NCBI GenBank assembly: GCA_023417065.1
Contig: JAEZGH010000024.1
Coordinates: forward strand, 1 to 34,793
Origin: Bacteroidota bacterium
Lineage (GTDB): Bacteria > Bacteroidota > Bacteroidia > Cytophagales > Cyclobacteriaceae
Length of the DNA stretch: 34,793 nucleotides
Direction of reading: 5' to 3'
The notes under the pieces were generated by a model that did not search any database, was not told the DNA's origin, and was given only the letters and a program-made list of their open reading frames with translations. Made by a program: the position numbers and the translations under genes. Positions 24,398 through 31,520 of this stretch are shown piece by piece (positions within the stretch are counted from its first letter, which is position 1; each line of letters starts with the position of its first letter).

Positions 24398-24814
24398 CCC
24401 CGAAGACTAGTGCAATTGAGCTTTAGTAGCGATCCGTACCTGTTGCCGGTTGCAAGCATGCGTGCCTCGGAAAACGGCAGTGTGAGATGGAGTTTGAGAG
24501 TGATGAGGAGGTAGCGTGTGCCCTGCTTGCCCAAAAGCAGGCAACCATCAAATTACCCAGCAGGCTTGCGACAGAAACTTGCCCCGGCGAACCAGACAAC
24601 CGAGCTAACCGGCCACCCGGTAACCTGTAACATCCTCACCTACTTTGCTACCCTTGCTCTCCTGCTTTCGGCGACTCCACCCCCGCAACCTTGCTAACCG
24701 GCTGAATGGCAGCCAGCAATCAAATCTTCTTTCTACAACGTTTTCGGAAACCATCTCCCTTGGATGGTACTTCTTTTTAAAGAAAAGGTGTTTATTTGCA
24801 TCGCCTTTTAATAA

Positions 24815-25258
24815 ATGACCATACTCAAGAAGATACTCTCTGGAGCCTTTGTCAAGTTCGTGATCGTTGGCGGAATCTCGGCAATAGTCGAATATGTGCT
24901 CTATTTCATATTCAAGACGGCAATTGATTACCTCATCGCCAACGTCCTCGCGTTCGGATTAACGAACATCCTCACGTTCACCCTGAGCAGGAAATACGTC
25001 TTTGCTTCAGAAAACTCCAATAAGGCCGAAGAAGCTAAATTGTACGTCGTATGCCTTGTCGGCGCCCTCTGCGTAAATCAGGTGGTCCTCTGGGCCCTTG
25101 TAGAATTCGGTGGTATTGACGACAAAATTGCGAAGGCCACCGCCATCGCTGTCACCGTGTTCTGGAATTACTTCACGCGGAAACACATCGTGTTTAAAAA
25201 CCGCGAAGTCATTCCCGAAAGGTCGGCCTCTAAAAATTATCCTTTAAAAAAGTTTTAA
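24815..25258 (+). CDS. GtrA-family membrane protein
   Basis: 147 aa with four predicted transmembrane helices (about residues 12-33, 38-58, 74-95 and 108-128). It matches the GtrA-like family: FVKFVIVGGISAIVEYVLYF at the start, FGLTNILTFTLSRKYVF after helix 2 and FWNYFTRKHIVF at the end. Members are linked to movement of lipid-linked sugars or to wall polysaccharide synthesis. No glycosyltransferase is adjacent, so the substrate is unknown. Its 3' end overlaps that of convergent thrC by 29 bp. Confidence 0.88.
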   Translation: MTILKKILSGAFVKFVIVGGISAIVEYVLYFIFKTAIDYLIANVLAFGLTNILTFTLSRKYVFASENSNKAEEAKLYVVCLVGALCVNQVVLWALVEFGGIDDKIAKATAIAVTVFWNYFTRKHIVFKNREVIPERSASKNYPLKKF

Positions 25259-26531
25259 GGTCCGCGAAGCTGTTCTTCATCGGAACAGTTAGCTTCTCAC
25301 GTCTGATGAACTGCTCAAGCCGTTCAGGGATCCTTATCTCGGTATTCAGCGTCGCCTCAACCGTGTCTTTGAATTTCGCGGGGTGAGCCGTCTCAAGAAA
25401 TATCCCAATAGTATCCGGATGCTCCTCCTGATAGGCGCGTAATCCGAGGTACGCCACCGCTCCATGCGGGTCGAGCACGTAATCCGATTCTGCCGCAACG
25501 CGTTTCATCACCGCCTTTGTTTCTTCATCCGTAAACCGGTAGCCTGAAATCAGCCCGGCCAGTTTGCCGTGATCGTTTTCAAACATGTCCAGCATTCGAG
25601 CAAAGTTGCTGGGGTTGCCCACATCCATAGCATTGCTGATAGTCGCGACGGAATCACGCGGGGTAAACTGCTTGGTCTGCAAATACTGCGGCACCACATC
25701 ATTTGCGTTCGTAGCTGCAACGAAATGATCCACCGGCAGCCCCATACGCCACGCGAGCAGACCTGCAGTAAGGTTGCCAAAATTTCCACTCGGCACTGAG
25801 ACCACAACTTTCTGATTGTGGTCCTTCAGCTGCGCCCATGCGTGGAAGTAATAGAACGATTGTGGTATCAGCCTGGCAATATTTATTGAGTTTGCTGAGG
25901 TAAGGAAGAACTGATTGCGCAGATCGTCGTCAAGAAAAGCCTGCTTGACAAGTCGCTGACAGTCGTCGAATGTTCCATCGACTTCCACGGCTGTAATATT
26001 TTCACCGAGTGTAGTAAACTGCTTTTCCTGGATGTCACTCACTTTGCCGGAAGGATACAGCACGACCACACGCGTGCCCTCCACGCCGAGGAAGCCATTG
26101 GCAACGGCACTTCCTGTATCGCCTGACGTAGCGACGAGAATAATGATATCGCGATGCTGGCGCTGGGCGAAATATCCCAGCACACGCGACATAAAGCGCG
26201 CACCAAAGTCCTTAAAAGCCATCGTTGGCCCGTGGAACAACTCAAGCGCAAACACCCTCTCGCCTACCGGCACAAGCGGCGCATCGAATTGTATCGTATG
26301 ATTGACAATCTCCTGCAAATCCTGTTCAGGGATTGCATCACCCAGCAGATGCCTGGCCACAATGAAGGCATTGTCGGCGAAACTCCTCGCGGCGATGTGC
26401 TTGAAAAAGCTTTCAGGAAGTTGGCGGATGGCCTCGGGCATAAACAGGCCGTTATCAGGAGCCAGCCCCTGCGTTACGGCCTCCTGCAGCGATACACGTG
26501 TATTATGATTATTGGTGCTGTAAAATTTCAT
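25230..26531 (-). CDS. thrC: Threonine synthase
   Basis: The PLP enzyme converting O-phosphohomoserine to threonine. It has 433 aa, the longer ThrC form. Motifs are FYSTNNHNTRVSLQEAV, ELFHGPTMAFKDFGARFMSR with the PLP lysine, ILVATSGDTGSAVANGF, the phosphate site VSVPSGNFGNLTAGLLA, and DVGNPSNFARML. It is the last gene of thrABC, 14 bp after thrB. The stop (TAG) lies inside the end of gtrA on the other strand. Expression should be governed by the thr leader upstream of thrA. Confidence 0.97.
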   Translation of the reverse strand: MKFYSTNNHNTRVSLQEAVTQGLAPDNGLFMPEAIRQLPESFFKHIAARSFADNAFIVARHLLGDAIPEQDLQEIVNHTIQFDAPLVPVGERVFALELFHGPTMAFKDFGARFMSRVLGYFAQRQHRDIIILVATSGDTGSAVANGFLGVEGTRVVVLYPSGKVSDIQEKQFTTLGENITAVEVDGTFDDCQRLVKQAFLDDDLRNQFFLTSANSINIARLIPQSFYYFHAWAQLKDHNQKVVVSVPSGNFGNLTAGLLAWRMGLPVDHFVAATNANDVVPQYLQTKQFTPRDSVATISNAMDVGNPSNFARMLDMFENDHGKLAGLISGYRFTDEETKAVMKRVAAESDYVLDPHGAVAYLGLRAYQEEHPDTIGIFLETAHPAKFKDTVEATLNTEIRIPERLEQFIRREKLTVPMKNSFADLKTFLKDNF

Positions 26532-26545
26532 TGTGATTCCGACGA

Positions 26546-27472
26546 TTAAATAATCTTTGCTCCCTGCTGGTTTACCGCTGAAACGAACACGTCACTCTTC
26601 AGTTCGATCCGTTCAAACTCCTTTTGAATCCGATCCCCAACGGTTTGGGCAATATCCTTTTGCTTAGACAGTGCGAAGATCGTTGGTCCGGATCCCGAGA
26701 TACCACACCCCAGCGCGCCTGCGTCAATTGCAGCGGCTTTCATTTCGGCAAAGCCGGGGATGAGAGCAGAACGTATGGGTTCAGCAACGACGTCGTGCAG
26801 CGAGCGCGAAATAAGGTCGTAGTCCGGTTTCATCAGTCCGACAACAAGTCCGGCGATATTACCCCATTGCGTCACGGCATCCCTTAGCGGGATATTCGAC
26901 TTGAGTACCTTACGGGAATCTTCCGTTTTTAGTTCGAGGTGCGGGTGTACCAGCGTACAATAAAGGTCTGGCGGGGTAGGAATAGACGCCACATCGAGAG
27001 GCTCGTAACCGCGGATCAGCACGAATCCTCCAAGCAGCGAAGGTGCAACGTTATCGGCATGCGCAGAACCACACGCGACGCGTTCAGCCTCCATGGCGAA
27101 AGGAAGAAGTTCCGCACGCGAAAGCGGGTTTCCATGCAGATGATTGATCGCTACAAGGGCTGCCGCCGAGCTTGCAGCGCTCGAACCCATACCGCTTCCC
27201 AAGGGAAGGTTTTTGTGAAGGGTAATCTTTGCACCGTAGGGACTTCCCGTGGCTTTAAGGTATGCCTGAACCCCTACTCCGGCGGTGTTTCGCGATGCTT
27301 CCAGAGGAAGACGCCCCTGATCGCCGAAGATACCCCTGATGACAACACCAGGCTCATCGGTAAGCACTACTTCCACTTCGTCGGCAGGTTCGCCCACCGC
27401 GAAACCAAAAATATCAAACCCGCAGGACACGTTGGCGACGGTTGCCGGTGCTGATGCTTTAACTGATTTCAT
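26546..27472 (-). CDS. thrB: Homoserine kinase (GHMP family)
   Basis: Phosphorylates homoserine to O-phosphohomoserine. It has 308 aa. The ATP-binding GHMP motif is LPLGSGMGSSAASSAAALVA near residue 90, with an N-terminal VKASAPATVANVSCGFDIFG and the C-terminal GCGISGSGPTIFALS loop typical of the family. It sits between thrA (16-bp gap) and thrC (14-bp gap), completing homoserine-to-threonine conversion from one transcript. Confidence 0.97.
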   Translation of the reverse strand: MKSVKASAPATVANVSCGFDIFGFAVGEPADEVEVVLTDEPGVVIRGIFGDQGRLPLEASRNTAGVGVQAYLKATGSPYGAKITLHKNLPLGSGMGSSAASSAAALVAINHLHGNPLSRAELLPFAMEAERVACGSAHADNVAPSLLGGFVLIRGYEPLDVASIPTPPDLYCTLVHPHLELKTEDSRKVLKSNIPLRDAVTQWGNIAGLVVGLMKPDYDLISRSLHDVVAEPIRSALIPGFAEMKAAAIDAGALGCGISGSGPTIFALSKQKDIAQTVGDRIQKEFERIELKSDVFVSAVNQQGAKII

Positions 27473-27488
27473 ACTTTCCCAAAGTTTA

Positions 27489-29936
27489 TTACCGGCTATA
27501 ATGTCCTATCCTTATAATGTCTGCAAATACACCTGCAGCAGTGACGTCGGCACCCGCTCCAGGTCCGCGAATGACCATAGGTCTCTCGTTATACCGCTCC
27601 GTCGTCAGCAGGATGATGTTATCACTTCCTGAGAGCGAATAGAATGGATGCGACTCACCCACGGATCCTAGAGAGATGTGCACGTTGCCGTTGTCGAGTA
27701 TTGCCATGTAGCGCAGCTTCTCCTTCTTCTCGGCAGCAGCCCTGCGAAGTTTTTCGAAGGCCTCGTCGTGCTGCTCGAGGCGTTTGAGGAACTCGTCGAT
27801 ACTCAGGTCTCCACGGCAATCCTCGGGAACAAGATTTTCAACTCCGATATCCGACAGCTCAAGTTCAGATCCCGATTCACGGGAAAGGATAAGGATCTTG
27901 CGCGCTACATCCATACCGTTGAGGTCGTCACGCGGATCGGGTTCCGTATATCCTTTCGCGCGCGCTTCCTTAACCACGTCGCTGAACTTGCGCCCCTCGG
28001 TGAACGAGCTGAAGATGAAGTTCAGCGTACCACTTAGCACGGCTTCGATCCGGATAATTTTGTCACCGCTCAGAAGAAGGTCGTTCATGGTGTTGATCAC
28101 GGGCAGACCTGCACCGACATTTGTCTCATAAAGAAACTTTACTCCTCTACGGAAGGCGATCTGCTTCATGGAGCGATACTTCTCCAGTGTCCCGGAGTTC
28201 GCTTTCTTGTTCGGCGTAACGATAGAAATGTTTGCGTCCAGTATCTGCTCATAGTGCGAAGTTACTTCTTCGCTCGAGGTGCAGTCAACGAAGATGCTGT
28301 TGGTAAGATTGAGGTTGACCATCGTCTCCACAAACTCCTGCATCACCATCGGTGCGCCTTTTTCGGTCAGCTCGTTTACACAATTGATCGGGTCGAGGCC
28401 TTCTTCCCTGAACAGCATACGCTTACTGTTAGCAACGGCGACGACATTGATTTCAAGCAGGTTTTCGCTGGCAAGCTTGGTGAACTGATCGCGGATCATT
28501 TTCAGCAATACCTTACCAATGAGTCCGGTTCCCACCAGGAATATGTTAAGTACTTTTCTGTCGGAAAGGAAGAAGGCTTCGTGCAGCGCATTCAGTGCTT
28601 TTGCCACATCCGCATGTCGGATCACCGCCGAGATGTTGCGTTCCGAGGCCCCTTGTGCGATGGCTATCACGTTCACGCCGTTTTTACCCAGAGCGCTGAA
28701 CATTCGTCCACTGGTCCCGGGACTATGTTTCATGCCGTCACCTACGACGGCTACAATGGAGAGATCGTCTTCGACCTGAACTTCGTCAATCTCTTCGTTC
28801 TTCAATTCGTATTGAAACTCTTTCTCAATGGCTTTCTTTGCGCGAACCGCATTGTGTTTTTCAACGGCAAAGCATATCGAATGCTCTGAGGAAGCCTGGC
28901 TGATAAGAATAACGTTTATCTGTTCTCTGGCCAGCGTTGCGAACAATCGCATGGAAGCGCCTACCACGCCGAGCAGACCACTACCCTGAAGATTGAGCAG
29001 GCTGATGCCGTTCATCGACGAGATGCCTTTGATCATCTTGCCGTTGGAATAGTCGGCATGGATTACAGTACCTTCAAACGTTGGATTGAAAGTATTCTTG
29101 ATCCAGATTGGGATCCGGTTGATCATCGCAGGCTGCATCGTTGCTGGGAAGATCACTTTTGCACCGAAGTGCGAAAGTTCCATTGCTTCCTCGTAGCTCA
29201 TCCTGGGAACAGTGAACGCCTTCTTGACGAGTCGCGGATCGGCGGTCATCATTCCGTCTACGTCGGTCCAGATTTCAAGATCCGAGGCCTGAAGTGCTCC
29301 CGCGAAGATGGCAGCGGTATAGTCAGAACCACTGCGACCGATAGTGGTCGTCTCGCCGGTTTCTGAATTACCTATAAATCCAGTGATTACCTGTATCAGA
29401 GGATGACTATCGAAGTATTCGCGGATCTGCCGGTTTGTGATTTCAAAGTCCACCCGGGCGTTGCCGAACTGATTGTCGGTTCGCACAACCTTCCGCGCAT
29501 CGAGAAATTCGACGGGCAGGTCGCGGGCTTTAAACGCTTCGGAAATGATGTAGGCCGAAAGGCGTTCCCCAAAGCTCATGATATAATCCAGCGTACGCGG
29601 CGTGCGTTCTTTCACCAGGTAGACGCCGTGGAGCACGTCTTCCAGTTCATTGATCGTGAACTTGACCTGCGCGAGGATGCTTCCCTGTTTCTGAACCCCG
29701 ACCAGAGCACGCACCGCTTCAAGGTGCCGCTTCTCGATTGACGCCAGATGCTCCTTGTACGAAAGATCACCCTGAAGTGCAAGCTGACTGACTTGTATAA
29801 GCGTGTCTGTTACTCCGCCAAACGCTGAAAAGACTAAGGCTACCTTGTCGTCGAAGTACGGTTTTGCTATTTCAATAACTGATTGAATACGCGATGGAGA
29901 TCCTACCGAAGAGCCTCCAAACTTTAATATCTTCAT
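27489..29936 (-). CDS. thrA: Bifunctional aspartokinase / homoserine dehydrogenase I
   Basis: An 815-aa fusion that opens and later continues the threonine pathway. Residues 1-285 are aspartokinase (MKILKFGGSSVGSP; TTTIGRSGSDYTAAIFAGAL). Residues about 310-455 are ACT regulatory domains (GVVGASMRLFATLAREQINV; GVNVIAIAQGASERNISAVI). Residues about 465-815 are homoserine dehydrogenase (IFLVGTGLIGKVLLKMI; VVTPNKKANSG; FLYETNVGAGLPVINT; DPRDDLNGMDVARK). The architecture equals enteric ThrA, usually feedback-inhibited by threonine. The start is followed closely by KFGGSS, so it is certain. About 185 bp of leader separate it from the thrL stop. Confidence 0.97.
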   Translation of the reverse strand: MKILKFGGSSVGSPSRIQSVIEIAKPYFDDKVALVFSAFGGVTDTLIQVSQLALQGDLSYKEHLASIEKRHLEAVRALVGVQKQGSILAQVKFTINELEDVLHGVYLVKERTPRTLDYIMSFGERLSAYIISEAFKARDLPVEFLDARKVVRTDNQFGNARVDFEITNRQIREYFDSHPLIQVITGFIGNSETGETTTIGRSGSDYTAAIFAGALQASDLEIWTDVDGMMTADPRLVKKAFTVPRMSYEEAMELSHFGAKVIFPATMQPAMINRIPIWIKNTFNPTFEGTVIHADYSNGKMIKGISSMNGISLLNLQGSGLLGVVGASMRLFATLAREQINVILISQASSEHSICFAVEKHNAVRAKKAIEKEFQYELKNEEIDEVQVEDDLSIVAVVGDGMKHSPGTSGRMFSALGKNGVNVIAIAQGASERNISAVIRHADVAKALNALHEAFFLSDRKVLNIFLVGTGLIGKVLLKMIRDQFTKLASENLLEINVVAVANSKRMLFREEGLDPINCVNELTEKGAPMVMQEFVETMVNLNLTNSIFVDCTSSEEVTSHYEQILDANISIVTPNKKANSGTLEKYRSMKQIAFRRGVKFLYETNVGAGLPVINTMNDLLLSGDKIIRIEAVLSGTLNFIFSSFTEGRKFSDVVKEARAKGYTEPDPRDDLNGMDVARKILILSRESGSELELSDIGVENLVPEDCRGDLSIDEFLKRLEQHDEAFEKLRRAAAEKKEKLRYMAILDNGNVHISLGSVGESHPFYSLSGSDNIILLTTERYNERPMVIRGPGAGADVTAAGVFADIIRIGHYSR

Positions 29937-29971
29937 TTCTATTGTGTACTAATGTTATAAACTGAAGCCCG

Positions 29972-29991
29972 ACAACACAACGATGTGTTGT
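29972..29991 (-). other. Hairpin in the thrA leader (candidate attenuator stem)
   Basis: ACAACACA and TGTGTTGT pair perfectly over 8 bp with a four-base loop, 36 bp before the thrA ATG. On the minus strand it is followed by CGGGCTTCAGTTTATAAC rather than a run of T, so an intrinsic terminator is doubtful. It could act on translation or as a weak terminator. Confidence 0.45.
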
Positions 29992-30121
29992 TGAAGTCTG
30001 GCAATGAGTTATTCGTGTTGGAAGGGATGAGACCCTCTGTATTTTGTTTTCGATTACGATTCTCTTCTCCTGGAGAAGGCACATAATCCTTATGAGGCTG
30101 GGGTATGGAACGACATACGGG

Positions 30122-30226
30122 TTACCCCGTAGTGGTTGTAATAGATGTGCACGCCATGGTACAGGCAACACCATTCTTCAGGACGAAGAATGATTCGGAA
30201 AGATGTATGTAATTACCTGTCTGCAT
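30122..30226 (-). CDS. thrL: thr operon leader peptide
   Basis: The minus-strand ORF 30226-30122 encodes 34 aa from ATG. It ends ACTMACTSITTTTG, in which the last eight residues hold five Thr and one Ile (T-S-I-T-T-T-T-G). An internal ATG at 30157 gives an 11-aa version with the same ending. Enteric ThrL (MKRISTTITTTITITTG) has the same composition and also ends its control run with TTG. Thr/Ile codons just upstream of thrABC indicate sensing of charged tRNA-Thr and possibly tRNA-Ile. The stop codon lies in the loop of a 6-bp GC-rich hairpin. The downstream terminator is unclear, so the peptide is better supported than the mechanism. Confidence 0.75.
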   Translation of the reverse strand: MQTGNYIHLSESFFVLKNGVACTMACTSITTTTG

Positions 30227-30405
30227 ATACCGGCCCCGAAATAATGAAATCATCTAGTTGATTGCAAAGTATTTTTTAACATTTTTGCACGAACTAACGG
30301 TTATTAGCGCCTTTTATCAACAATGCCACACCGCATGCGTGGTGTTGGCGATGGCGTGGCGCAATCAGATCGTGTAACGATTCAACAGAAGATCAATTAA
30401 CAAAG

Positions 30406-30930
30406 ATGGCCAAGAAGAAGAAGTTTCCCCGTGAGTCTTTTGTCAGCATGACAGAACTTGTATTACCGAATGACACCAATACCTTGAACAACCTCATGGG
30501 TGGACGTCTCATGCACTGGATGGACATCGTGTCGGCGATTTCTGCACAGAAGCACTCCAACCGTATCGTTGTAACGGCATCCGTTGACAACATATCCTTC
30601 AAGCATCCCATACGCCTGGGCAACGTGGTCACCCTGCGCGCACGCGTAACAAGAGCATTTAACTCGTCCATGGAAGTCCGCATCGACGTCGACGCAGAAG
30701 ATATTCCCAGCAACAAAAAGATCGACAGCAACAGTGCTTACTTTACATTTGTTGCCGTAGACCAGCTGGGGCGTCCTATCGACGTACCTGAAATTGAGCC
30801 CGAAACGGAAGAAGACAAGCTGTATTACGACGAGGCCTTGCGCCGGCGCCAACTTAGGCTTATCCTTGCAGGCCGGATGCATCCCAAAGAAGCAACCGAG
30901 TTACGATCGCTGTTTGACATTCAGGATTGA
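30406..30930 (+). CDS. Acyl-CoA thioesterase (hotdog fold)
   Basis: Hydrolyses acyl-CoA to free acid and CoA. It has 174 aa. A single hotdog domain occupies residues 10-130: SFVSMTELVLPNDTNTLNNL, MGGRLMHWMDIVSAISAQKH (the Asp/helix active-site region), VTASVDNISFKHPIRLGNVV and SNSAYFTFVAVD. The C-terminal tail (YYDEALRRRQLRLILAG) is helical and charged. It belongs to the YciA/ACOT7-like cytosolic group. The TGA overlaps the ATG of the next gene by one base (TGATG), which implies coupled translation. Confidence 0.92.
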   Translation: MAKKKKFPRESFVSMTELVLPNDTNTLNNLMGGRLMHWMDIVSAISAQKHSNRIVVTASVDNISFKHPIRLGNVVTLRARVTRAFNSSMEVRIDVDAEDIPSNKKIDSNSAYFTFVAVDQLGRPIDVPEIEPETEEDKLYYDEALRRRQLRLILAGRMHPKEATELRSLFDIQD

Positions 30931-31310
30931 TGGGAACCAACGTTTTTGAAAACCTTTACCAGGAAGAGCTGTATCTGCTTCCGGAACGTACACTTGTGCT
31001 CCTGGATAGGCAGTGGCACGAACTTACGGATGAGCAGACGGTACTGCTTACAAAGATCCTTGGATCCGTCAAATTAACGCCGGCATTGGTGCAGATCTTC
31101 ACGACAGGGAACACCTCCATTGAACAGCTTGCAGCATTCAACCCGGCGCGAATCATATCGTTCGGGCCGACGATAGGTGGTATTTCGGGACTCTACCAGT
31201 TCGCTCAGGTCAACGGCGTTCCGGTTATTTGTGCCGACGCGCTTGACCGGCTGGACGACGCGAGGAAGAAGAGCCTGTGGACTGCGCTTCGCCAGATGTT
31301 CGGGATCTGA
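30930..31310 (+). CDS. Small protein of unknown function, faintly HolD (psi)-like
   Basis: 126 aa from ATG 30930, overlapping the thioesterase stop; the TTG one codon earlier was rejected. It is a soluble alpha/beta-looking protein: YLLPERTLVLLDRQWHEL, TDEQTVLLTKILGSVKLTPA, FNPARIISFGPTIGG, GVPVICADALDRLDDARKKS and LWTALRQMFGI. From memory, the order 'LTD ... L..L.VSP ... V..AL..L ... K..LW..L' recalls the psi subunit (HolD) of the DNA polymerase III clamp loader. The resemblance is weak and I would not assign the name. There is no signal peptide. It is probably co-transcribed with the thioesterase. Confidence 0.7.
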   Translation: MGTNVFENLYQEELYLLPERTLVLLDRQWHELTDEQTVLLTKILGSVKLTPALVQIFTTGNTSIEQLAAFNPARIISFGPTIGGISGLYQFAQVNGVPVICADALDRLDDARKKSLWTALRQMFGI

Positions 31311-31418
31311 AGTCACGGTAAACCATGAAGATTCTAATGCAATCCTAATGTAAATCCCGGTGAGGCAATTCTGATGCCCGCTTTTTCAGCACCGCAGAAT
31401 GTACTATTTATCAATACT

Positions 31419-31449
31419 TTTGCGGGATTTGAGACTTCTTCTATATTTG
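31419..31449 (+). promoter_or_regulatory. Bacteroidetes consensus promoter for hppA
   Basis: TTTG (31419-31422), 19 bases, then TATATTTG (31442-31449), matching the TTTG-N19-TAnnTTTG housekeeping consensus of Bacteroidetes. Transcription should begin about 7 bases later, giving a 5' UTR of roughly 65 nt before ATG 31521. Confidence 0.8.
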
Positions 31450-31520
31450 CGACACTTTAAAAAAAGGCCTGTCTTACACTTGTCTTTTTGAACGATATTA
31501 ATCTGATAACCTAAATTCAC

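Larger units (their letters stand above)
23961..24717. repeat. Degenerate CCGGTTGC / GGCAACCGG repeat field
   Basis: About fifteen CCGG tetramers occur in roughly 750 bp, many within CCGGTTG, CCGGTAAC or GCAACCGG. Spacings of 7 or 8 bases dominate (four in a row at 23963-23990; three at 24109-24127; three near 24200-24217). Orientation flips between clusters. A longer imperfect direct repeat (GCAACCTTGCT..CC.GCTGA.TGGCA.CC) is seen near 24174 and 24688. It looks like a decayed or diversified tandem family, not a coding sequence. Confidence 0.6.
23548..24814. other. 1.27-kb gene-free, repeat-rich interval
   Basis: I find no credible gene on either strand: the short open frames lack homology and are low in complexity (repeated Ala/Gly/Val or Pro/Thr). 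In order, the interval holds a TTTCTGA heptad pair (23563-23576), an 11-bp direct-repeat array inside inverted repeats (23779-23852), a field of CCGG-containing repeats (23961-24717), a paired 10-bp inverted repeat (24271-24362) and a 16-bp palindrome (24364-24397). It is the longest non-coding stretch in the window. Confidence 0.75.
29937..30405. other. Intergenic leader region of thrABC, divergent from the thioesterase gene
   Basis: Most of these 469 bases form the untranslated leader of thrA on the minus strand. They contain the Thr-rich leader peptide (30122-30226) and several hairpins: TACGGG-GTAA-CCCGTA over the leader stop (30131-30116), CTTCTC-CAG-GAGAAG (30079-30065), and the 8-bp stem at 29972-29991. 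A weak -7-like TACTTTG on the minus strand (near 30269-30275) could start the leader. A GC-rich imperfect palindrome lies at about 30328-30350. The plus-strand gene at 30406 shows no clear promoter. Confidence 0.55.

Noticed and set aside
29972..29991. Considered as the intrinsic terminator of the thr attenuator
   Set aside because: There is no U-tract after the stem, whereas other terminators in the window have clear T-runs; recorded only as a hairpin.
29872..30174. 100-aa minus-strand frame over the thrA leader
   Set aside because: It runs out of frame through the thrA start and has no motif; the Thr-rich leader peptide lies in a different frame.
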